Source of the DNA: Stomoxys calcitrans
Lineage: Eukaryota; Arthropoda; Insecta; Diptera; Muscidae
Reading direction: 5' to 3'
Assembly (NCBI RefSeq): GCF_963082655.1
Contig: NC_081553.1
Coordinates: forward strand, 126,192,736-126,256,735
Length of the DNA: 64,000 nucleotides
In this document: piece after piece, positions 1 to 12,982 of the stretch
Layout of the letters: each line of letters starts with the position of its first letter
Numbering within the stretch: the first letter of the stretch is position 1
Program-made: the position numbers and the translations under genes
Notes under the pieces: model-generated
The model's input: the letters and a program-made list of their open reading frames with translations, nothing else
What the model was told of the DNA's origin: nothing
The model's database searches: none

Positions 1-99
1 GAAGAAGTAAAATAGGGAGAACGGTTTATAGGGGAGCTTTATTAGGCTATTAACCGATTCATGCCATATTCGACACGTGTATTGAAGGTTATGGGAGAA
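1..99 (+). mobile_element. HINE-A internal fragment
   Basis: This is the interior of a HINE-A element (the AAATAGGGAG, GGTTTATA and ACACGTGTATTGAAGG blocks seen in intact copies). It is cut by the window start and joined abruptly to HINE-B sequence at about position 100. Confidence 0.7.
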
Positions 100-1090
100 G
101 CCCATAGCAGTTATATCGAAATACGTTCCGATTTAGACCAAATAGCAGTTATATCGAAATATGTTCCGATTTAGACCAAATACTTATAAGTAGAATTCAT
201 TGTTCAATTACGTATAACAAACTATTAATCTTTTTAGTAGCATCTAAAAATAAACTGATCTGAACCATATAGGACACGGATGTCGAAAAGCCTAATATAC
301 AATAAATCAGTGAAATCGGACTATAAATGCGCCTTTTATAGGGCCAAGACTTTAAATGGAAATATCGGTCTGCATGGCAGCTATATACAAATCTGGATCC
401 TTTTGGGCCAAGTTGCAGAAAAATGTCGAAGAGCCTAACACAACGCACTGTCCCAAATTTCGGCGAAATCGGACAGTAAACGCCCCTTCTATGGCTCCAA
501 AACCTAAAACCGAGAGATCGGTCTATATGGCAGCTATATCCAAATCTGGACCGATCCGGACAAAATTGAAGAAGGATATCGAAGGGCCTAATACAACTCA
601 CTGTCCCAAATTTCAGCAAAATCGGATAATAAATGTGGCTTTTATGGGCCTAAGATCCTAAATCGGCGGATCGGTCTATATGGCAGCTATATCCAAATCT
701 AGACTGGTCTGGGCCAAATTGAAGAAGGATGTTGAAGGGCCTAACACAACTCGCTGTCCCAAATTTCAGCAACATCGGATAATAAAGTTTGGCTTTAATG
801 GGCCTTAGACCCACAATCGGCTGATCGGTCTATATGGGGGCTATATCAAGATATAGTCCGATATAGCTCATCTTCGAAATTAACCTGTCTATGGACAAGA
901 AAAAACTGTGCAAGGTTTCAGCTCATTATCTCTATTTTTGAAGACTGTAGCGTAATTTCAACAGACAGATGGACAGACGGACATGGCTAGATGTCTTAGA
1001 TTTATGCGCTGATCAAGAATATATATACATTATATATAACGAAATGACAAATTGAATAAACCCCCATCCTTCGGTGGTGGGTATAAAAAT
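100..1090 (+). mobile_element. HINE-B, 5'-truncated, 3' end intact
   Basis: It lacks the AACAAGTAAAAAGGCG head and starts at CCCATAGCAG. It then follows the normal HINE-B order: a lead-in block, monomers around GGTCTATATGGCAGC at about 153-bp spacing, the unique block CATCTTCGAA..AACCTG, a short ACAGACAGATGG tract and the terminal hairpin ending GGTGGTGGGTATAAAA. Non-coding. HINE-type (Helentron-associated) identity is inferred from end structure. Confidence 0.75.
106..181 (+). repeat. 38-bp direct tandem duplication in HINE-B
   Basis: Two adjacent copies (106-143 and 144-181) of a unit starting AGCAGTTATATCG differ at a single base. Other HINE-B copies have the unit once, so this is a local duplication. 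Confidence 0.85.
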
Positions 1091-1126
1091 GGATTGCTCA
1101 TTTGAAAACAGCGTTTTTGACATCTT

Positions 1127-2139
1127 CTTTTTATGCCCTCCACCATAGGATGGGGGTGTACTAATTTCGTCATTCCGTTTGTAACATCTCGAAATATACA
1201 TCTTAGTCCCCATAAAGTATATATATTCTGGATCGTCGTGACATATTAAGTCGATCCATGGCCGTCCGTCTGTTGTCAAAAGCAAGCTAACTTTCGAAGG
1301 AGTAAAGCTAGGAGCCTGACATTTTGTACATATACTTTTTTTTGGTGTAGTTCGGGTTTGTAAATGGGCTAAATCGGCCCATGTTTTGATAAAGCTGTCA
1401 TATAAGCCGATCTTGGATCTTGATTTCTTGAGCTTCTAGATGTTTTAATGTCACTTACACCACACCAATTGTGGTAAGTATGGTTTTAATAGGTTTATAA
1501 CCTGATACAGCTGCCATGTAAACCGATTTCCCGATTAAGCTTCTTGATCTTCTAGAGAGGGCGATTTTTATTTGGCTGAAATTTTGCACATATCGTTTTG
1601 ATATGACTTCTAACAACTGTGCCAAGTTTTTTTTTGGCTGAATTTTTATTTGGCTGAAATTTTGCACATATCGTTTTGATATGACTTCTAACAACTGTGC
1701 CAAGTTTGATTAACATCAGTTTATAACCTGACATAGACGCTATATAAACCGATCGCATGATTGGACTTCTTGGGCACTAAGAACACGCAATTCTTGTCCA
1801 ATTTGGTTAAAATTTTACATATATGGTTTTGGTATGACTTCCAACAGTTGTTCCAAGTATGGTCAAAATCGGTTTATAACCTAATATAGCTGCCATATAA
1901 ACTAGTTCGCAATTTAACTTTCTGAGCATCTGGAGGTCGCAATTACTACTCGATTTGCCCGATTTTGGAAGTGGTGTATTTCTTCTAATAGCCATGACAT
2001 GTACAGTCCAATAACGGTCAATAACTTGATAAAGTTCATATATATTTGAAAAAATCATTCAAAGATCTTAACATATGCGATCCATGGTGGATGGTATATA
2101 AGATTCAGCCCAGCTGAACTTAGGACGCTTTTACTTGTT
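1127..2139 (-). mobile_element. HINE-A, near complete
   Basis: On the minus strand it runs from the AACAAGTAAAAGCGTCC head (near 2139) to the hairpin at TTTTTATGCCCTCC (1127). The microsatellite step is nearly absent (about 1260-1275). It contains an extra 78-bp direct duplication at about 1565-1707 and several decayed monomers. The 5' palindrome (2104-2118) is altered symmetrically relative to consensus; see findings. Confidence 0.8.
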
Positions 2140-3402
2140 TTGCCTTAAATGGCGCAACGAAAACCAAACTCAAACTTTAAATTTTTGTGCTGGACAAATC
2201 ATTATCCGTTACCCCATATTAACAAAGATCAACTCTGGACATTCTTGAAGGAGGAAGGACCAAAAACAGTGGTAAATTGGCAGAAATGGCTTTCAGTATC
2301 CAGAATACATTATCTAATTATCAATGGGATTTACTGAAAAACGTGTAGCTTGGACGAATGGTGACCGACAAGTCAGGCTAAATGTCGATATAACCGCCTT
2401 CCAAGAGCTTGAAAGGTTGTTCAATATGCGGCATACCCGCCTGAACTCTTCTTCTTTTGGCTTGTTGTTCAAACTATAAAACAAAAGTGCAGGGAAGTTG
2501 GTCGTAGTGTTGCATAAAAACAATTGAAATCAATAATCTATGCAATGTGTAATGTTGTTGTTGTTGATGCTTGCAGCTAAGCTTCTCGTGACGGCTATGA
2601 GCAGCACATAGATTGGAGCCCAAAGTTCCACACTGTGTGGTGCTCACAGCTATCGCGTGTAATCTTTGATATCATTGAGTCACAGTACCTATAGATTGTT
2701 AGCAAACGCACCCATGTTCATTCATCGCTGGAAATGCCAATCTTTTCGTACAAATGAACTTTGCAGTCAGGACCAAGCCAAAGCTCAAAAAAAGGACAAA
2801 TCTTGTAAATATTTTGTTTCTACTATTTGTGTTGTTTCGTTATATTCTTCACTCTTCGTTTTTATTGTTTGATTGCCATTGTCTGTGAACAGCTTGTAGT
2901 TGTTTTGCGTTGCCTTGTTTCTCAATTTCATTGAAAAGCTGTGTCACTTGGGTTTCCAGTTGGCCTTTTGTTCAGCAGTTTACAGTGATTTCTCATGTAA
3001 GCATATTTGTAAGCTTCGTGTCTACAATTGACGTGCCACTTTAGAATGCTGCAACTATCTGCATAACATTCACTCATATGTTTGTACGTATAAACAGATC
3101 AAGAGGCAATTACGATCTACTGGAAAATTTAATTTAATATTATGTGGACAAAGGAATTCAACTTTTTCTTTCATATCCCCAAAAAAAAAAAAATATTATA
3201 AATTTTATTTTGCAATTGAACATACACACTTATATAACGGCTTACCCATATTCCCAAGGAAATAATAAAATTGGTTGCTTAGTTTATTTTAAGCGAAACA
3301 AACAAGTCTCTGCAGCATATTGTCGAAGAGAGCAGAGTAGAGCTTTTTTTAAGCCACTGCCTGAGAATCTGTAGCCCCCCAGAATATTCGTCAGCATACT
3401 TA
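2140..3402. other. No recognised feature
   Basis: About 1.26 kb without recognisable repeats or a convincing gene. Open frames here are short (under 70 codons) and have no recognisable motifs. A run of A occurs near 3181-3192. Confidence 0.5.
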
Positions 3403-3960
3403 TTTTTTATACCCATTACCGTAGGATAGCGGGTAAATACATTTTGTCTTTCCGTTTGCAATACATCGAAATATCCATTTCTGACCCTATAAAGTATATA
3501 TATTCTTGATCAGTGTAAAATTCTAAGACGGTCTAGACACGTCCGTCCGTCTGTCTGTTGAAATCATGCTAGAGTCTTTAACAAGTAAAAGCGTGCTAAG
3601 TTCGGCCGGGCCGAATCTTATATACCCTCCACCATGGATCGCATATGTCGAGTTCTTTTCCCGACATCTCTTCTTAGGCAAAAAAAAGGATATAAGAAAA
3701 GATTTGCTCTGCTATTAGAGCGATATCAAGATATGGTCCGGTTTGGACCACAATTAAATTAGATGTTGGAGACCTGTGTAAAATATCAGCCAATTCGAAT
3801 AAGAATTGCGCCCTTTGTGGGCTCAAGAAGTAAAATAGAGAGATCGATTTATATGGGAGCTATATCAGGCTATAAACCGATTCAGACCATAATAAACACG
3901 TATGTTAATGGTCATGAGAGAATCCGTCGTACAAAATTTCAGGCAAATCGGATAATAATT

Positions 3961-4730
3961 GCGACCTCTAGAGGCTCAAGAAGTCAAGACCCAAAATCGG
4001 TTTATATAACAGCTATATCAGGTTATGAACCGATTTGAACCATACTTGGCACAGTTGTTGGATGTCATAAAAAAACACGTCGTGCAAAATTTCATTCCAA
4101 TCGGATAGGAATTGCGCACTCTAGAGGCTCAAGAAGTCAAGACCCAAGATCGGTTTATATGGCAGCTGTATCAGGTTATGGACCGATTTGAACCATACTT
4201 GGCACAGTTGTTTGATGTCATAAAAAAACACGTCGTGCAAAATTTCATTCCAATCGGATAAGAATTGCGCACTCTAGATGCTCAAGAAGTCAAGACCCAA
4301 GATCGGTTTATATGGCAGCTATATCAGGTTATGAACCGATTTGAACCATACTTGGCACAGTTGTTGGATATCGTAACAAAACACGTCGTGCAAAATTTCA
4401 TTCCAATCGGATAAGAATTGCGCACTCTAGAGGCTCAAGAAGTCAAGACCCAAGATCGGTTTATATGGCAGCTGTATCAGGTTATGGACCGATTTGAACC
4501 ATACTTGGCACAGTTGTTGGATGTCATAAAAAAACACGTCGTGCAAAATTTCATTCTGATCGGATAAGAATTGCGCACTCTAGAGGCTCAAGAAGTCAAG
4601 ACCCAAGATCGGTTTATATGGCAGCTATATCAAAACATGGACCGATATGGCCCATTTACAATACCAACCGACCTACACTAATAAGAAGTATTTGTGCAAA
4701 ATTTCAAGCGCCTAGCTTAACTCCTTCGGA
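3961..4730 (+). repeat. HINE-A 153-bp tandem array
   Basis: The anchor GCGNCNCTCTAGA recurs at 3961, 4114, 4267, 4420 and 4573, i.e. exactly every 153 bp. Each monomer holds GATCGGTTTATATGGCAGC, ACCGATTTGAACC and CAAAATTTCATTCC. Alternate monomers carry shared variants (CAGCTGTATC versus CAGCTATATC), hinting at a two-monomer duplication step. Confidence 0.92.
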
Positions 4731-4749
4731 AGTTAGCGTGCTTTCGACA

Positions 4750-4818
4750 GACAGACGGACGGACGGACGGACGGACGGACGGACGGACGGACGGACGGAC
4801 GGACAGACGGACGGACAT
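4750..4818 (+). repeat. (GGAC)n microsatellite
   Basis: About 17 GGAC units in the position typical of the family, between TTTCGACAGACAGAC and ATGGCTAGATCGAC. It matches the proto-microsatellite described for mini-me elements. Confidence 0.93.
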
Positions 4819-5243
4819 GGCTAGATCGACATAAAATTTCACGACGATCAAGAATATATATACTTTATGGGGTCTCAGACGAATATTTCGAGTAGTTACA
4901 AACAGAATGACGAAATTAGTATACCCCCCATCTTATGGTGGAGGGTATAAAAATAGATATATGGAGCTAAAACATTGCACAGAGTCCTTTCTTGTCCATA
5001 AGCAGGTTAAGTTCGAAGATGGGCTATGTCGGACAATATCTTCATATAGCCCCCCTTATAGAGCGATCCTCCGATTAGGGTCTTAGGCCCATAAAACCCA
5101 CATTTAATATCCGATTTTGCTAAAATTTAGGACAGTGAGTTGCATTAGGCCCTTCAACATCTTTCTTCAATTTGGCCCAGATCGGTACAGATTTGGATAT
5201 AGCTGCCATATAGACCGATCTGCCGATTTATAGCACCTTTTAG

Positions 5244-5612
5244 GGGCTCAAGAAGCAAAATCGGGAGATCGGTTTATATGGGAGCTGCATTAAGTTATTG
5301 ATCGATTCAGACCATACTGTACACGTATATGAAGGTGATGAGAGAAGCCGTTGTACAAAATTTCTGCCAAATCGGATGAGAATTGCGCACTCTAGAGGCT
5401 CAAGAAGTCAAGATCCCAGATCGGTTTATATAGCAGCTATATCAGGTTATGTACCGATTTGCGCACCGATTTACGCGCCGATTGCGCACAATTATTGAAA
5501 GTCTGTCTGGCTGACAGACGGACGGACATGGCTAGATCGACTTGAAATAACATGACGATCAAGAATATATATACTTTATGGAGTCTCAGATGCATATTTC
5601 GAGGTGTTCAAT
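5244..5612 (+). mobile_element. HINE-A partial copy
   Basis: It starts inside the lead-in (GGGGCTCAAGAAGC), has one to two monomers and a very short GGAC tract (5516-5527), and stops after GATGCATATTTCGAGGTG without a terminal hairpin. About 150 bp of unassigned sequence follow. Confidence 0.75.
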
Positions 5613-5765
5613 GTGCTCAAATCTGCGGTCAAAGCCAACAGAACTAACAAAATTTCTATTAGAATTTTAGTCCCTTTGCATCATTTGCCTTAAATACTGT
5701 ACGAGTATTGTAAAATATGGAATTTGAAGAAAAAAAGCGAAACGGTTTTATTTGAATGATTATTT

Positions 5766-7020
5766 AACAAGTAAAAAGGCGTTAAGTTCGGCCGGGCCGA
5801 ACTTTGGATACCCACCACCTTGGGTATATATGTAAACAACCTTTCGTCAAAATCCAGTGAAAAATGCATACCTTATGCCCCATAGCAGCTATATAGACAT
5901 ATCATCCGATTTAGACCAAATGCTTATAAGTACAAGCCATTGTTCAACCGGGAGATCGGTTTATATGGCAGCTATATCCAAATCTGAACCGATCACGGCC
6001 AAATTGAAGAAAGATGTCGAACGGCCTAAGGTAACTCATTGAACCAAATTTAAACAAAATTGGATAATAAATGCGGCTTTTATGGGCCTAGGACCCTAAA
6101 TCTGAGGATCGGTCTATATGTCAGCTATATCCAAATCTGGACCGATCTGGGCCAAATTGACGAAGAGTGTCGAAAGGTCTAACATAACTGACTGTCCCAA
6201 ATTTCAGCAAAATCGGATAATAAATGTGGCTTTTGTGGACCCAAGACCCTAAATCGGTGGTTCGGTATATATGGCAGCTATATCCAAATCTGGACCGATC
6301 TGGGCTAAATTGACGGAGAATGCCGAAGGGCCCAACGCAACTCACTATCCCAAATTTCAACAAAATCGGATAATAAATGTGGCTTTTATGGGCCTAAGAC
6401 CCAAAATTAGAGGATCGGTCTATATGGGAGCTATATCCCAATTTGGCCTGATCTGAGCCAAATTGACGAAGGATGTCGAAGGGTCTAACATAACTGACTG
6501 TCCCAAATTTCAGCAAAATCGGATAATAAATGCGGCTTTTATGGGCCTAAGACCCTAAATCGGAGTATCAGTCTATATGGCAGCTATATCCAAATTTGGA
6601 CCGATCTGAGCCAAATTGACGGAGGATGTCGAAGGGCCCAACGCAACTCACTTTCCCAAATTTCAGCAAAATCGGATAATAAATGTGGCTATTATTGGCC
6701 TAAGACCCTAAATCGGCGGATCGGTCTATATAGGGGCTATATCAAGATATAGTGCGATATAGCCCATCTTCGAACTTAACGTGCTTATGGCCAAAAAAGG
6801 AGTCTGTGCAAAATTTCAGCTCAATATCTCTATTTTTAAAGACTGTAGCGTGATTTCAACAGACAGACGGACAGACGGACGAACATGTGTAGATCGTCTT
6901 AGATTTTTACGCTGATCAAGAATATATATACTTTATAGGGTCGGAAATGGATATTTCGATGTGTTGCAAACGGAATGACAAAATGAATATACCCCCATCC
7001 TTCGGTGGTGGGTATAAAAA
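5766..7020 (+). mobile_element. HINE-B, full-length
   Basis: Complete copy: head AACAAGTAAAAAGGCG, palindrome TTCGGCCGGGCCGAA, 5' subterminal repeat ATACCCACCACC (5808-5819), monomers, ACAGACAGACGG tract and 29-nt terminal hairpin (6988-7016). The anchor GGTCTATATGG falls at 6111, 6264, 6417, 6570 and 6723, again a 153-bp period. Non-coding. Confidence 0.88.
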
Positions 7021-7306
7021 TGAAAATTAATCTGGGTGATTATTTCGGGGTTCTAAAATTGTGTTTTCGAGTCCTTAAACTTTTTCATTTCATTGCTGAT
7101 GAAATAATTTATAATTAATAAAAAATATTGCAAAAATCAAAGGAAAAAGTTTCAAAACTCTAAGGAGTGGGATTTCTGGAATTCATTTTTAATTGCATTT
7201 GATGATTTCTATATTAATAAAAATTCTACTTCTTTTGAAAGCAGGTGCGATTTTATGCCAAAATCATTAAACCCAGCTTTCTTCGTTAAATGGTCATAAA
7301 AATTTA

Positions 7307-8324
7307 AACAAGTAAAAGCGTGCTAAGTTCGGCCGGGCCGAATCTTACATACCCTCCACCATGGATCGCATTTGTCGAGTTCTTTTCCCGGCATCTCTTC
7401 TTAGGCAAAAAAAAGGATATAAAAAAGATTTGCTCTGCTATTGGAGCGATATCAAGATATAGTCCGGTTTGGACCACAATTAAATTACTTGTTGGAGACC
7501 TGTTTAAAATGTCAGCCAATTCGAATAAGAATTGCGCCCTTTGGGGGCTCAAGAAATAAAATAAAGAGATCGATTTATATGGGAGCTGTATCGGGCTATA
7601 GACCGATTCAGATCATAATAAACACGCATGTTGATGGTCGTGAGAGGATCCGTAGTACAAAATTTCAGGCAAATCGGATAATAATTGTGACCTCTAGAGG
7701 CTCAAGAAGTCAAGATCCCAGATCGGCTAATATGGCAGCTATATCAGGCTATGAACCGATTTGAACCTCATTTAACACAGTTGTTGTAAGTCATAATAAA
7801 ATACATCATGCAATATTTCAGCGACATCGGATAGGAATTGCACCCTCTTGAAGCTTAGGAAGTCTAGTCCCCAGATCTGTTTATATGACAGCTATATCAA
7901 ATTATGAACCGATTCAAACCATACTTGGAACAGTTGTTGGATATCATAACAAAACACGTTGAGCAAAATTTCATTCCAATCGGATAAGAATTGCGCACTC
8001 TAGAGGCTCAAGAAGTCAAGACCCAAGTTCGGTTTATATGGCAGCTATATCAAAACATGGACCGATATGGCCCATTTGCAATACCAGGCGACTTACACTA
8101 ATAAGAAGTATTTGTGAAAAATCTCAAGTGGCTAGCTTTACTCCTTCGAATGTTAGCGTGCTTTCGACAGACCGACGGACGGACGGACAAGGCTAGATCG
8201 ACATAAAATGTCGCGACGATCAAGAATATATATATACTTTATGGGGTCTCAAACGAATATTTCAAGTAGTTATAAACAGAATGACGAAATTAGTATACCC
8301 CCATCCTATGGTGGAGGGTATAAT
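7307..8324 (+). mobile_element. HINE-A, full-length
   Basis: It starts AACAAGTAAAAGCGTGC and ends GGTGGAGGGTATAA. It has fewer monomers than the copy at 3580 and a very short GGACGGACGGAC step (about 8173-8189). A HINE-B copy begins immediately at its 3' end. The preceding bases 7021-7306 show nothing recognisable. Confidence 0.87.
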
Positions 8325-8995
8325 AAGTAAAAAGGCGTTAAGTTCGGCCGAGCCAAACTTTTTATACCCACCACCTCGGGTATATATGTATAACACCATT
8401 CGTCAAAATACGGTGCAAAATGCATACCTTATGCCCCATAGCAGCTATATCGAAATATGTTCCGATTTGGACCAAATACTAACAAGTGGAAGTCATTGAT
8501 CAATTGTGTATAAAAAATATTGGTCTTTTAAGTAGCCATATCTAAATATAAATAAACCGATCTAAAAAATTAACGATACGGATGTCGAAAATGCTAACAA
8601 AAGACACGGTGTAAAATTTCGGCGAAATCGTACAATAAATGTGCCTTCTATGGGCCCAATACCTTAAATCGAGAGATCGGTCTTTATGGCAGCTATATCT
8701 AAATTTGGACCGGTCTGGGCCAAATTGAAGAAGGATTTCGAAGGGCCTAATCCCACTTACTGTCCCAAATTTCGGCGACATCGAAAAATAGATTGTGCCT
8801 TTTATGGCCCCAGAACCTTAAATCGAGATTTCGGTCTGTATGGCAGCTATATCCTAATCTGGACCGATCGAGGCCAAATTGAAGAAGGATGTCGAACATA
8901 AATGCCAGTCCAAAATTTCGGCGAAATCGGACAATAAATGCGCCTTTTATGGGCTCAAAATCTAAATCTGGACGGATGTGGGCCAAATTGAAACT
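8322..8995 (+). mobile_element. HINE-B, 5' portion only
   Basis: The head (TAAGTAAAAAGGCGTTAAG) directly abuts the HINE-A 3' end. Lead-in and monomers follow, but the element stops at about 8995 before any microsatellite or hairpin. Confidence 0.8.
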
Positions 8996-10016
8996 TACTT
9001 TCACTTCTTAATCATATCCCTCAACATACATAAAATTAACTTGGTGTTCACATTAGTTGTCAATTAACGGTTGTCGTTTGCTTGGGTCTTTCAACAAACA
9101 AATCCTGTCTATATATTCCCAAGTAAAGAACGATTAGAAAATTTTCCGTAACAAAGTACAAATCGGCGAAAGACCTCATCCCTCAGGATGCTGCTTCTTG
9201 AAAAATAACATGATTGTTGTGGGACTTAACAAAATATTAATACCAACATTCGAGACAAATGTAGTCTCCAAAATTTGCCACTTGTCAATGTCCAGCTACC
9301 ATACAACTTTTTGTGTCCTTTCTACTATTTGCTGACAACAAGTGTATTATGTGAGTGAATATGCATACACTTTTGTCATTTGGTTTTCCTTTTTGGTTTG
9401 CATTGTTCATAACTTTTCATCTGTCGTGTTGTTTATTCATTCTATTTCTATATTTTGTTAAGCACAATGTTGTTGCTCTCAAAACATACCAAAGTAATTT
9501 GATAAAGTATGTTAACAATGTGGAGATGCAAGTAGCAAGAACAACATGAGTGGCACTTGTAGCAATTGTTGCAACAAAATGTTGCCAAAGTTGTGGTGGT
9601 GATTTCATTGTGATTTCTGCAGGGCGCATGTAGACTGCATATCGTACAGCACATAATTATATTAAAGACACTTAAAGAAATATGTTTTGTAGAAATGTCA
9701 ATAAAATAACATTCAAACGAAAATCATTGAAATCACTAAGATATAGAAGGGAATTTGATTGATGAAAATGTGTTCAACAACGTCTGAAGGAATTAGATTG
9801 TGGTGGCGAACTTAAATTTTCATATTTTGTTTCATAAGGATCTAAGTTCTAGTTAACAAATTAACTGTAGGCCCCACCGAGGGAGGTTACAGGGCAACAC
9901 TATGGCAGCGATAAATAGTCCTCGCCACGCTATTACATGACTGTGATCAAATCATACTGTTATCTTGCAATTCCTTTTCAGTAATCTATAAAAAAAAATC
10001 TTTATTTCTGGTGATG
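8996..10016. other. No recognised feature
   Basis: About 1 kb with no repeat, RNA or gene that I can identify. Open frames near 9355-9654 overlap on both strands and look like chance. Confidence 0.5.
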
Positions 10017-10431
10017 TTTATACCCATGTCGTCTAGGAAAGCGTTGTTCAAAAATGTGTTAAGATTGGTCACTAAATGCAGTTTCAATAGTTCTAGATGC
10101 GAAAATCGGGTGATATGTATAAAAGGAGCTATATCCAAATCTGAACTGATTTCTTTGAATATCATGAGTAGTCTCGAAAGTCATAAGATAATCTTTCTTG
10201 TCGAATTTTGGAAGAGCCGGTTAACAAATGACGACATTATTGCAAAACTGCTCATAATCGGGCGAACATATTTATAAGAGCCATATCTAAATCTGAACCG
10301 ATTACGACCAAGCCTCTTAGATATTGTGGTAGTAGTAGAGGAAAGCATTGTGCAAAATTTTTGTTAAGATTGGTAAAAAAATAAGCTTGCAGTTGCTCTA
10401 GAAGTGAAAATCGGATGATGTATATATATAT
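10017..10431 (+). repeat. Diverged HINE-like tandem segment
   Basis: Two or three strongly diverged units share GAAAATCGG, GGAGCTATATCCAAATCTGAAC and GCAAAATTTTTGTTAAGATTGG. It resembles HINE monomers but has no recognisable ends. A TATATA run (10420-10434) joins it to Rep-E. Confidence 0.5.
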
Positions 10432-10433
10432 AT

Positions 10434-12345
10434 ACTAGCTGACCCGGGCCTGTTCCGCTGCGCCTTCTTTTATTTTATATGGAACAAAAGTTTCCTTGGA
10501 ATACTTATTTTCGACAATTAAAGATCTTTTAGTGAAATACCATGCAAACTTGACTAACAGTTTAACAATATAAGAGAATTTATCTGAATCCCATATGATC
10601 TTTATTGGTCTACGAATTTAAGTTTGGATGTAAGGTGTACTCCATTCTTAAAATACTTCACTTCAGCCCGATATTCTCATGATGTCTGATTTAGTGGTGT
10701 TTTCGAGGGAGAGTTGGTCCCCCAGATACTTGGCCCTGAAAAAATATCAGCATCGTGCTCTTCTCTCAAATACCATTCATTTAAACCCCATATTGCCATT
10801 GGGTTAAGAGGAGTTTACAGGATTAGGCGTCCCCCAAACACATTGAGCCACATATTCCCATTATCGAAAAATTGTTACCCTTTGGGAGGTGTTTTGGGAA
10901 AGGGGTGATGCCCTAAATACATGGTCCCACATTTGGATATCAAATTCGTATTATACTCCCAAATATCTTTATTTATTGCTGTTTGTGGGGTATTTTGGGA
11001 AAGGGGTAGATCCCAGAAAATTGGTCCCGAAAATGGGTATCAATATTTGCTTTTTCCCCAATACCTTTCATTTAAGCCCCACATTGTCATGGTCGGTAAA
11101 TATGCCTGATTTAGGGGTGTTCTGGGGAGTGGGGTGGTCCCCCAAATTCTAAACCCTGAAAATATATCAGCAACGTGCTCTATTCTCATATATCTATATA
11201 CCATTTATTTGAACCACATATTGCCCATTTCCCCTTAAAAATTGGATATCAAATTCGTTTTCAAATCTCATTTAAACTCCTTATTGCAAAAGTATGCAAA
11301 TATGTCCGGTTTGGGGTATTGGCCCTAAAAACTATGAATATTTAGTTCCACTCTCTTTAAGACTCAAATTGTCTTGGTGAGCAAATATGTCCTATTTGGG
11401 GGTTGTTGTGGTGGTGGGACGTCCGCTAGACAGTTGGCTCCTAATGTTGATATGAGATACGTGGTCTACTCCCACATACCTTTAATTTGAGCCCCATATT
11501 TCCATAGTCGGCAAACATGACCGACTTGGGGGTGTTTTGGGGGATGGACGGCCACTCAGTGAGTTGTCCTTGAAAATATATTTGAGCCTCATATTGCAAT
11601 AGTCAGAAAATACTTCCTATTTGGGTGTTGTTGTGGGGGTAAGGTCGCCCCATAGCCACTTTTCCTGAATATTGATATCAAATTCGTGCTTTACTCCCAA
11701 AGACCTTTCATATGAGCCCCATATTGCTATGGTCGTAAATTTGTCCTTTGGCCCTTTGGGGGGTGTTTTTGGTGAGAGGCGGCCCCTAACACTTGGTCTC
11801 ATAGTTGGATATCAGATTCATATTCTGCATTCAAATACCTTTTATTTAAGCCCCATATTCCCATTGTCAGCAAATAAGTCCTGTTTGGGGGGTGTTTTGG
11901 GAAAGGGGTGGACTCCCAGAAACGTGGTCCCATATTTGGATATCAGATTCGTATTTTTCTCGCAAATATCTTTCATTTGAGTCATTTGAATATATTGCCA
12001 TGGTCGGTAAATATGTCCGATTTAGGGGTGTTTTGGGGTGGTCCCCCTAGCACTTGATCCGACAATTGGATATCAGATACGTTTTCTTATCCTAAATACC
12101 TTTCATTTGAGTCCCATATTGTCGTGATTGGTCTAAATATATGTTTGGTAGGTTTTAGGGTGGGGCAGACCTCCTAGGTACCCCATCCAAAATTTGGATA
12201 CCAAATTTTTATTTTTAGGGTGCTATATGAGTGCACACAAAATTTCGCTTATATCGCACCACCCATCTTCGAGATCTGGCGTTTCTGAAAATTAATTAGG
12301 GTAAGGGAGAGGGTCCCCCCCCCCTTTCAGATATCAAAAAATGTG
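10434..12345 (+). repeat. Rep-E copy 1 (about 1.9 kb, class unknown)
   Basis: It begins ACTAGCTGACCCGGGCC and a T-rich lead-in (TTTATATGGAACAAAAG). A long tandem region follows whose units carry CATTTGAGCCCCATATT, GGTAAATATGTCCGA, TTTAGGGGTGTTTTGGGG and GGTCCCCCAGA at irregular intervals of about 100-140 bp. The distal part has TTTTTATTTTTAGGGTGCTATATGAG. I see no long open frame, TIR or LTR. Copies at 14.2 and 42.4 kb align in order. Confidence 0.7.
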
Positions 12346-12600
12346 CCAAATAAGGTTCAAATAGGTCCATAACCTGATATAGCTGCTGCCATATAAACCG
12401 ATCTGGGGTCTTGAATTCTTGAGCCTCTAGAGGTCGCAATTATTTTCCGAAATTTTGTACCACGGATCCTCTCATAACCATCAACATACGTGTTTATTAT
12501 GGTCTGAATCGGTCTATAGCCTGATATAGCTCCCATGTAAATCGATCTCTCTATTTCACTTCTTGATCCCCCAAAAGGCGCAATTCTTTTTTTGAATTTG
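12346..12600 (-). mobile_element. HINE-A internal fragment
   Basis: Minus-strand lead-in and one monomer of HINE-A, without ends. It is joined to the 3' side of Rep-E copy 1. The sequence 12601-12980 beyond it shows only low-complexity T and A runs and no supported gene. Confidence 0.65.
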
Positions 12601-12982
12601 AATAAATCTATAGAATATTGCTTGTGCATGTGATTATTGCACCGCCAGGAGTTAAGGGTCGAAATATTTAATTCCATCTTACTTTGTTGTAGTTTAGCAT
12701 CTTGAGTGATATTTAGAGAGAATTTAGTTGTGGTGGCGTGTGTTAAAGAGCTCTAGTGGCAGTTTTTAAATTTCAATCTTCTTCTATACGTTTTTTTTTT
12801 TTTGTTTTTACTCTACGCCCATCAACCACCAGGGAAATGTGTCAAGACGACGGAGAAAAAAAAATTGAGGAAAAGAGCACAAGGCAAACAAAAAATATCT
12901 ACGAACAAGTGAGAGAATATAAAAGAAAACAAAAGAAAACCATAAGAGATTAAGATAGACATAACATATAGGGATGCATATA

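Larger units (their letters stand above)
3580..4953 (+). mobile_element. HINE-A, full-length, nested in HINE-B
   Basis: This is the best intact representative. It has head AACAAGTAAAAGCGTGC, palindrome TTCGGCCGGGCCGAA (3601-3615), 5' subterminal repeat TATACCCTCCACC, a lead-in of about 300 bp, at least four 153-bp monomers, a GGAC microsatellite, the mini-me-like block (TAAAGTATATATATTC reversed) and a 3' hairpin ending GGTGGAGGGTATAAAAA. No transposase is encoded, so mobility would need an autonomous Helentron elsewhere (established for HINEs, inferred here). Confidence 0.88.
3403..5243 (-). mobile_element. HINE-B split by a nested HINE-A
   Basis: The 3' end lies at 3403-3579 (hairpin, GTCCGTCC tract, GAAATCATGCTAGAGTCTTT). 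The element resumes at about 4951 (AAATAGATATATGGAGC) and runs to about 5243. In unbroken HINE-B copies these two pieces are contiguous, so the element at 3580-4953 inserted into it. Its own 5' part is missing, replaced by a HINE-A segment at 5244. Confidence 0.8.

Noticed and set aside
3961..4720. CRISPR-like array (regular repeats)
   Set aside because: The 153-bp units are contiguous with no unique spacers, and the context is a fly transposon.
12756..12953. Lysine-rich 65-codon frame followed by a GTGAG donor-like site
   Set aside because: Low-complexity A-rich translation. The donor match alone is not enough to call an exon.
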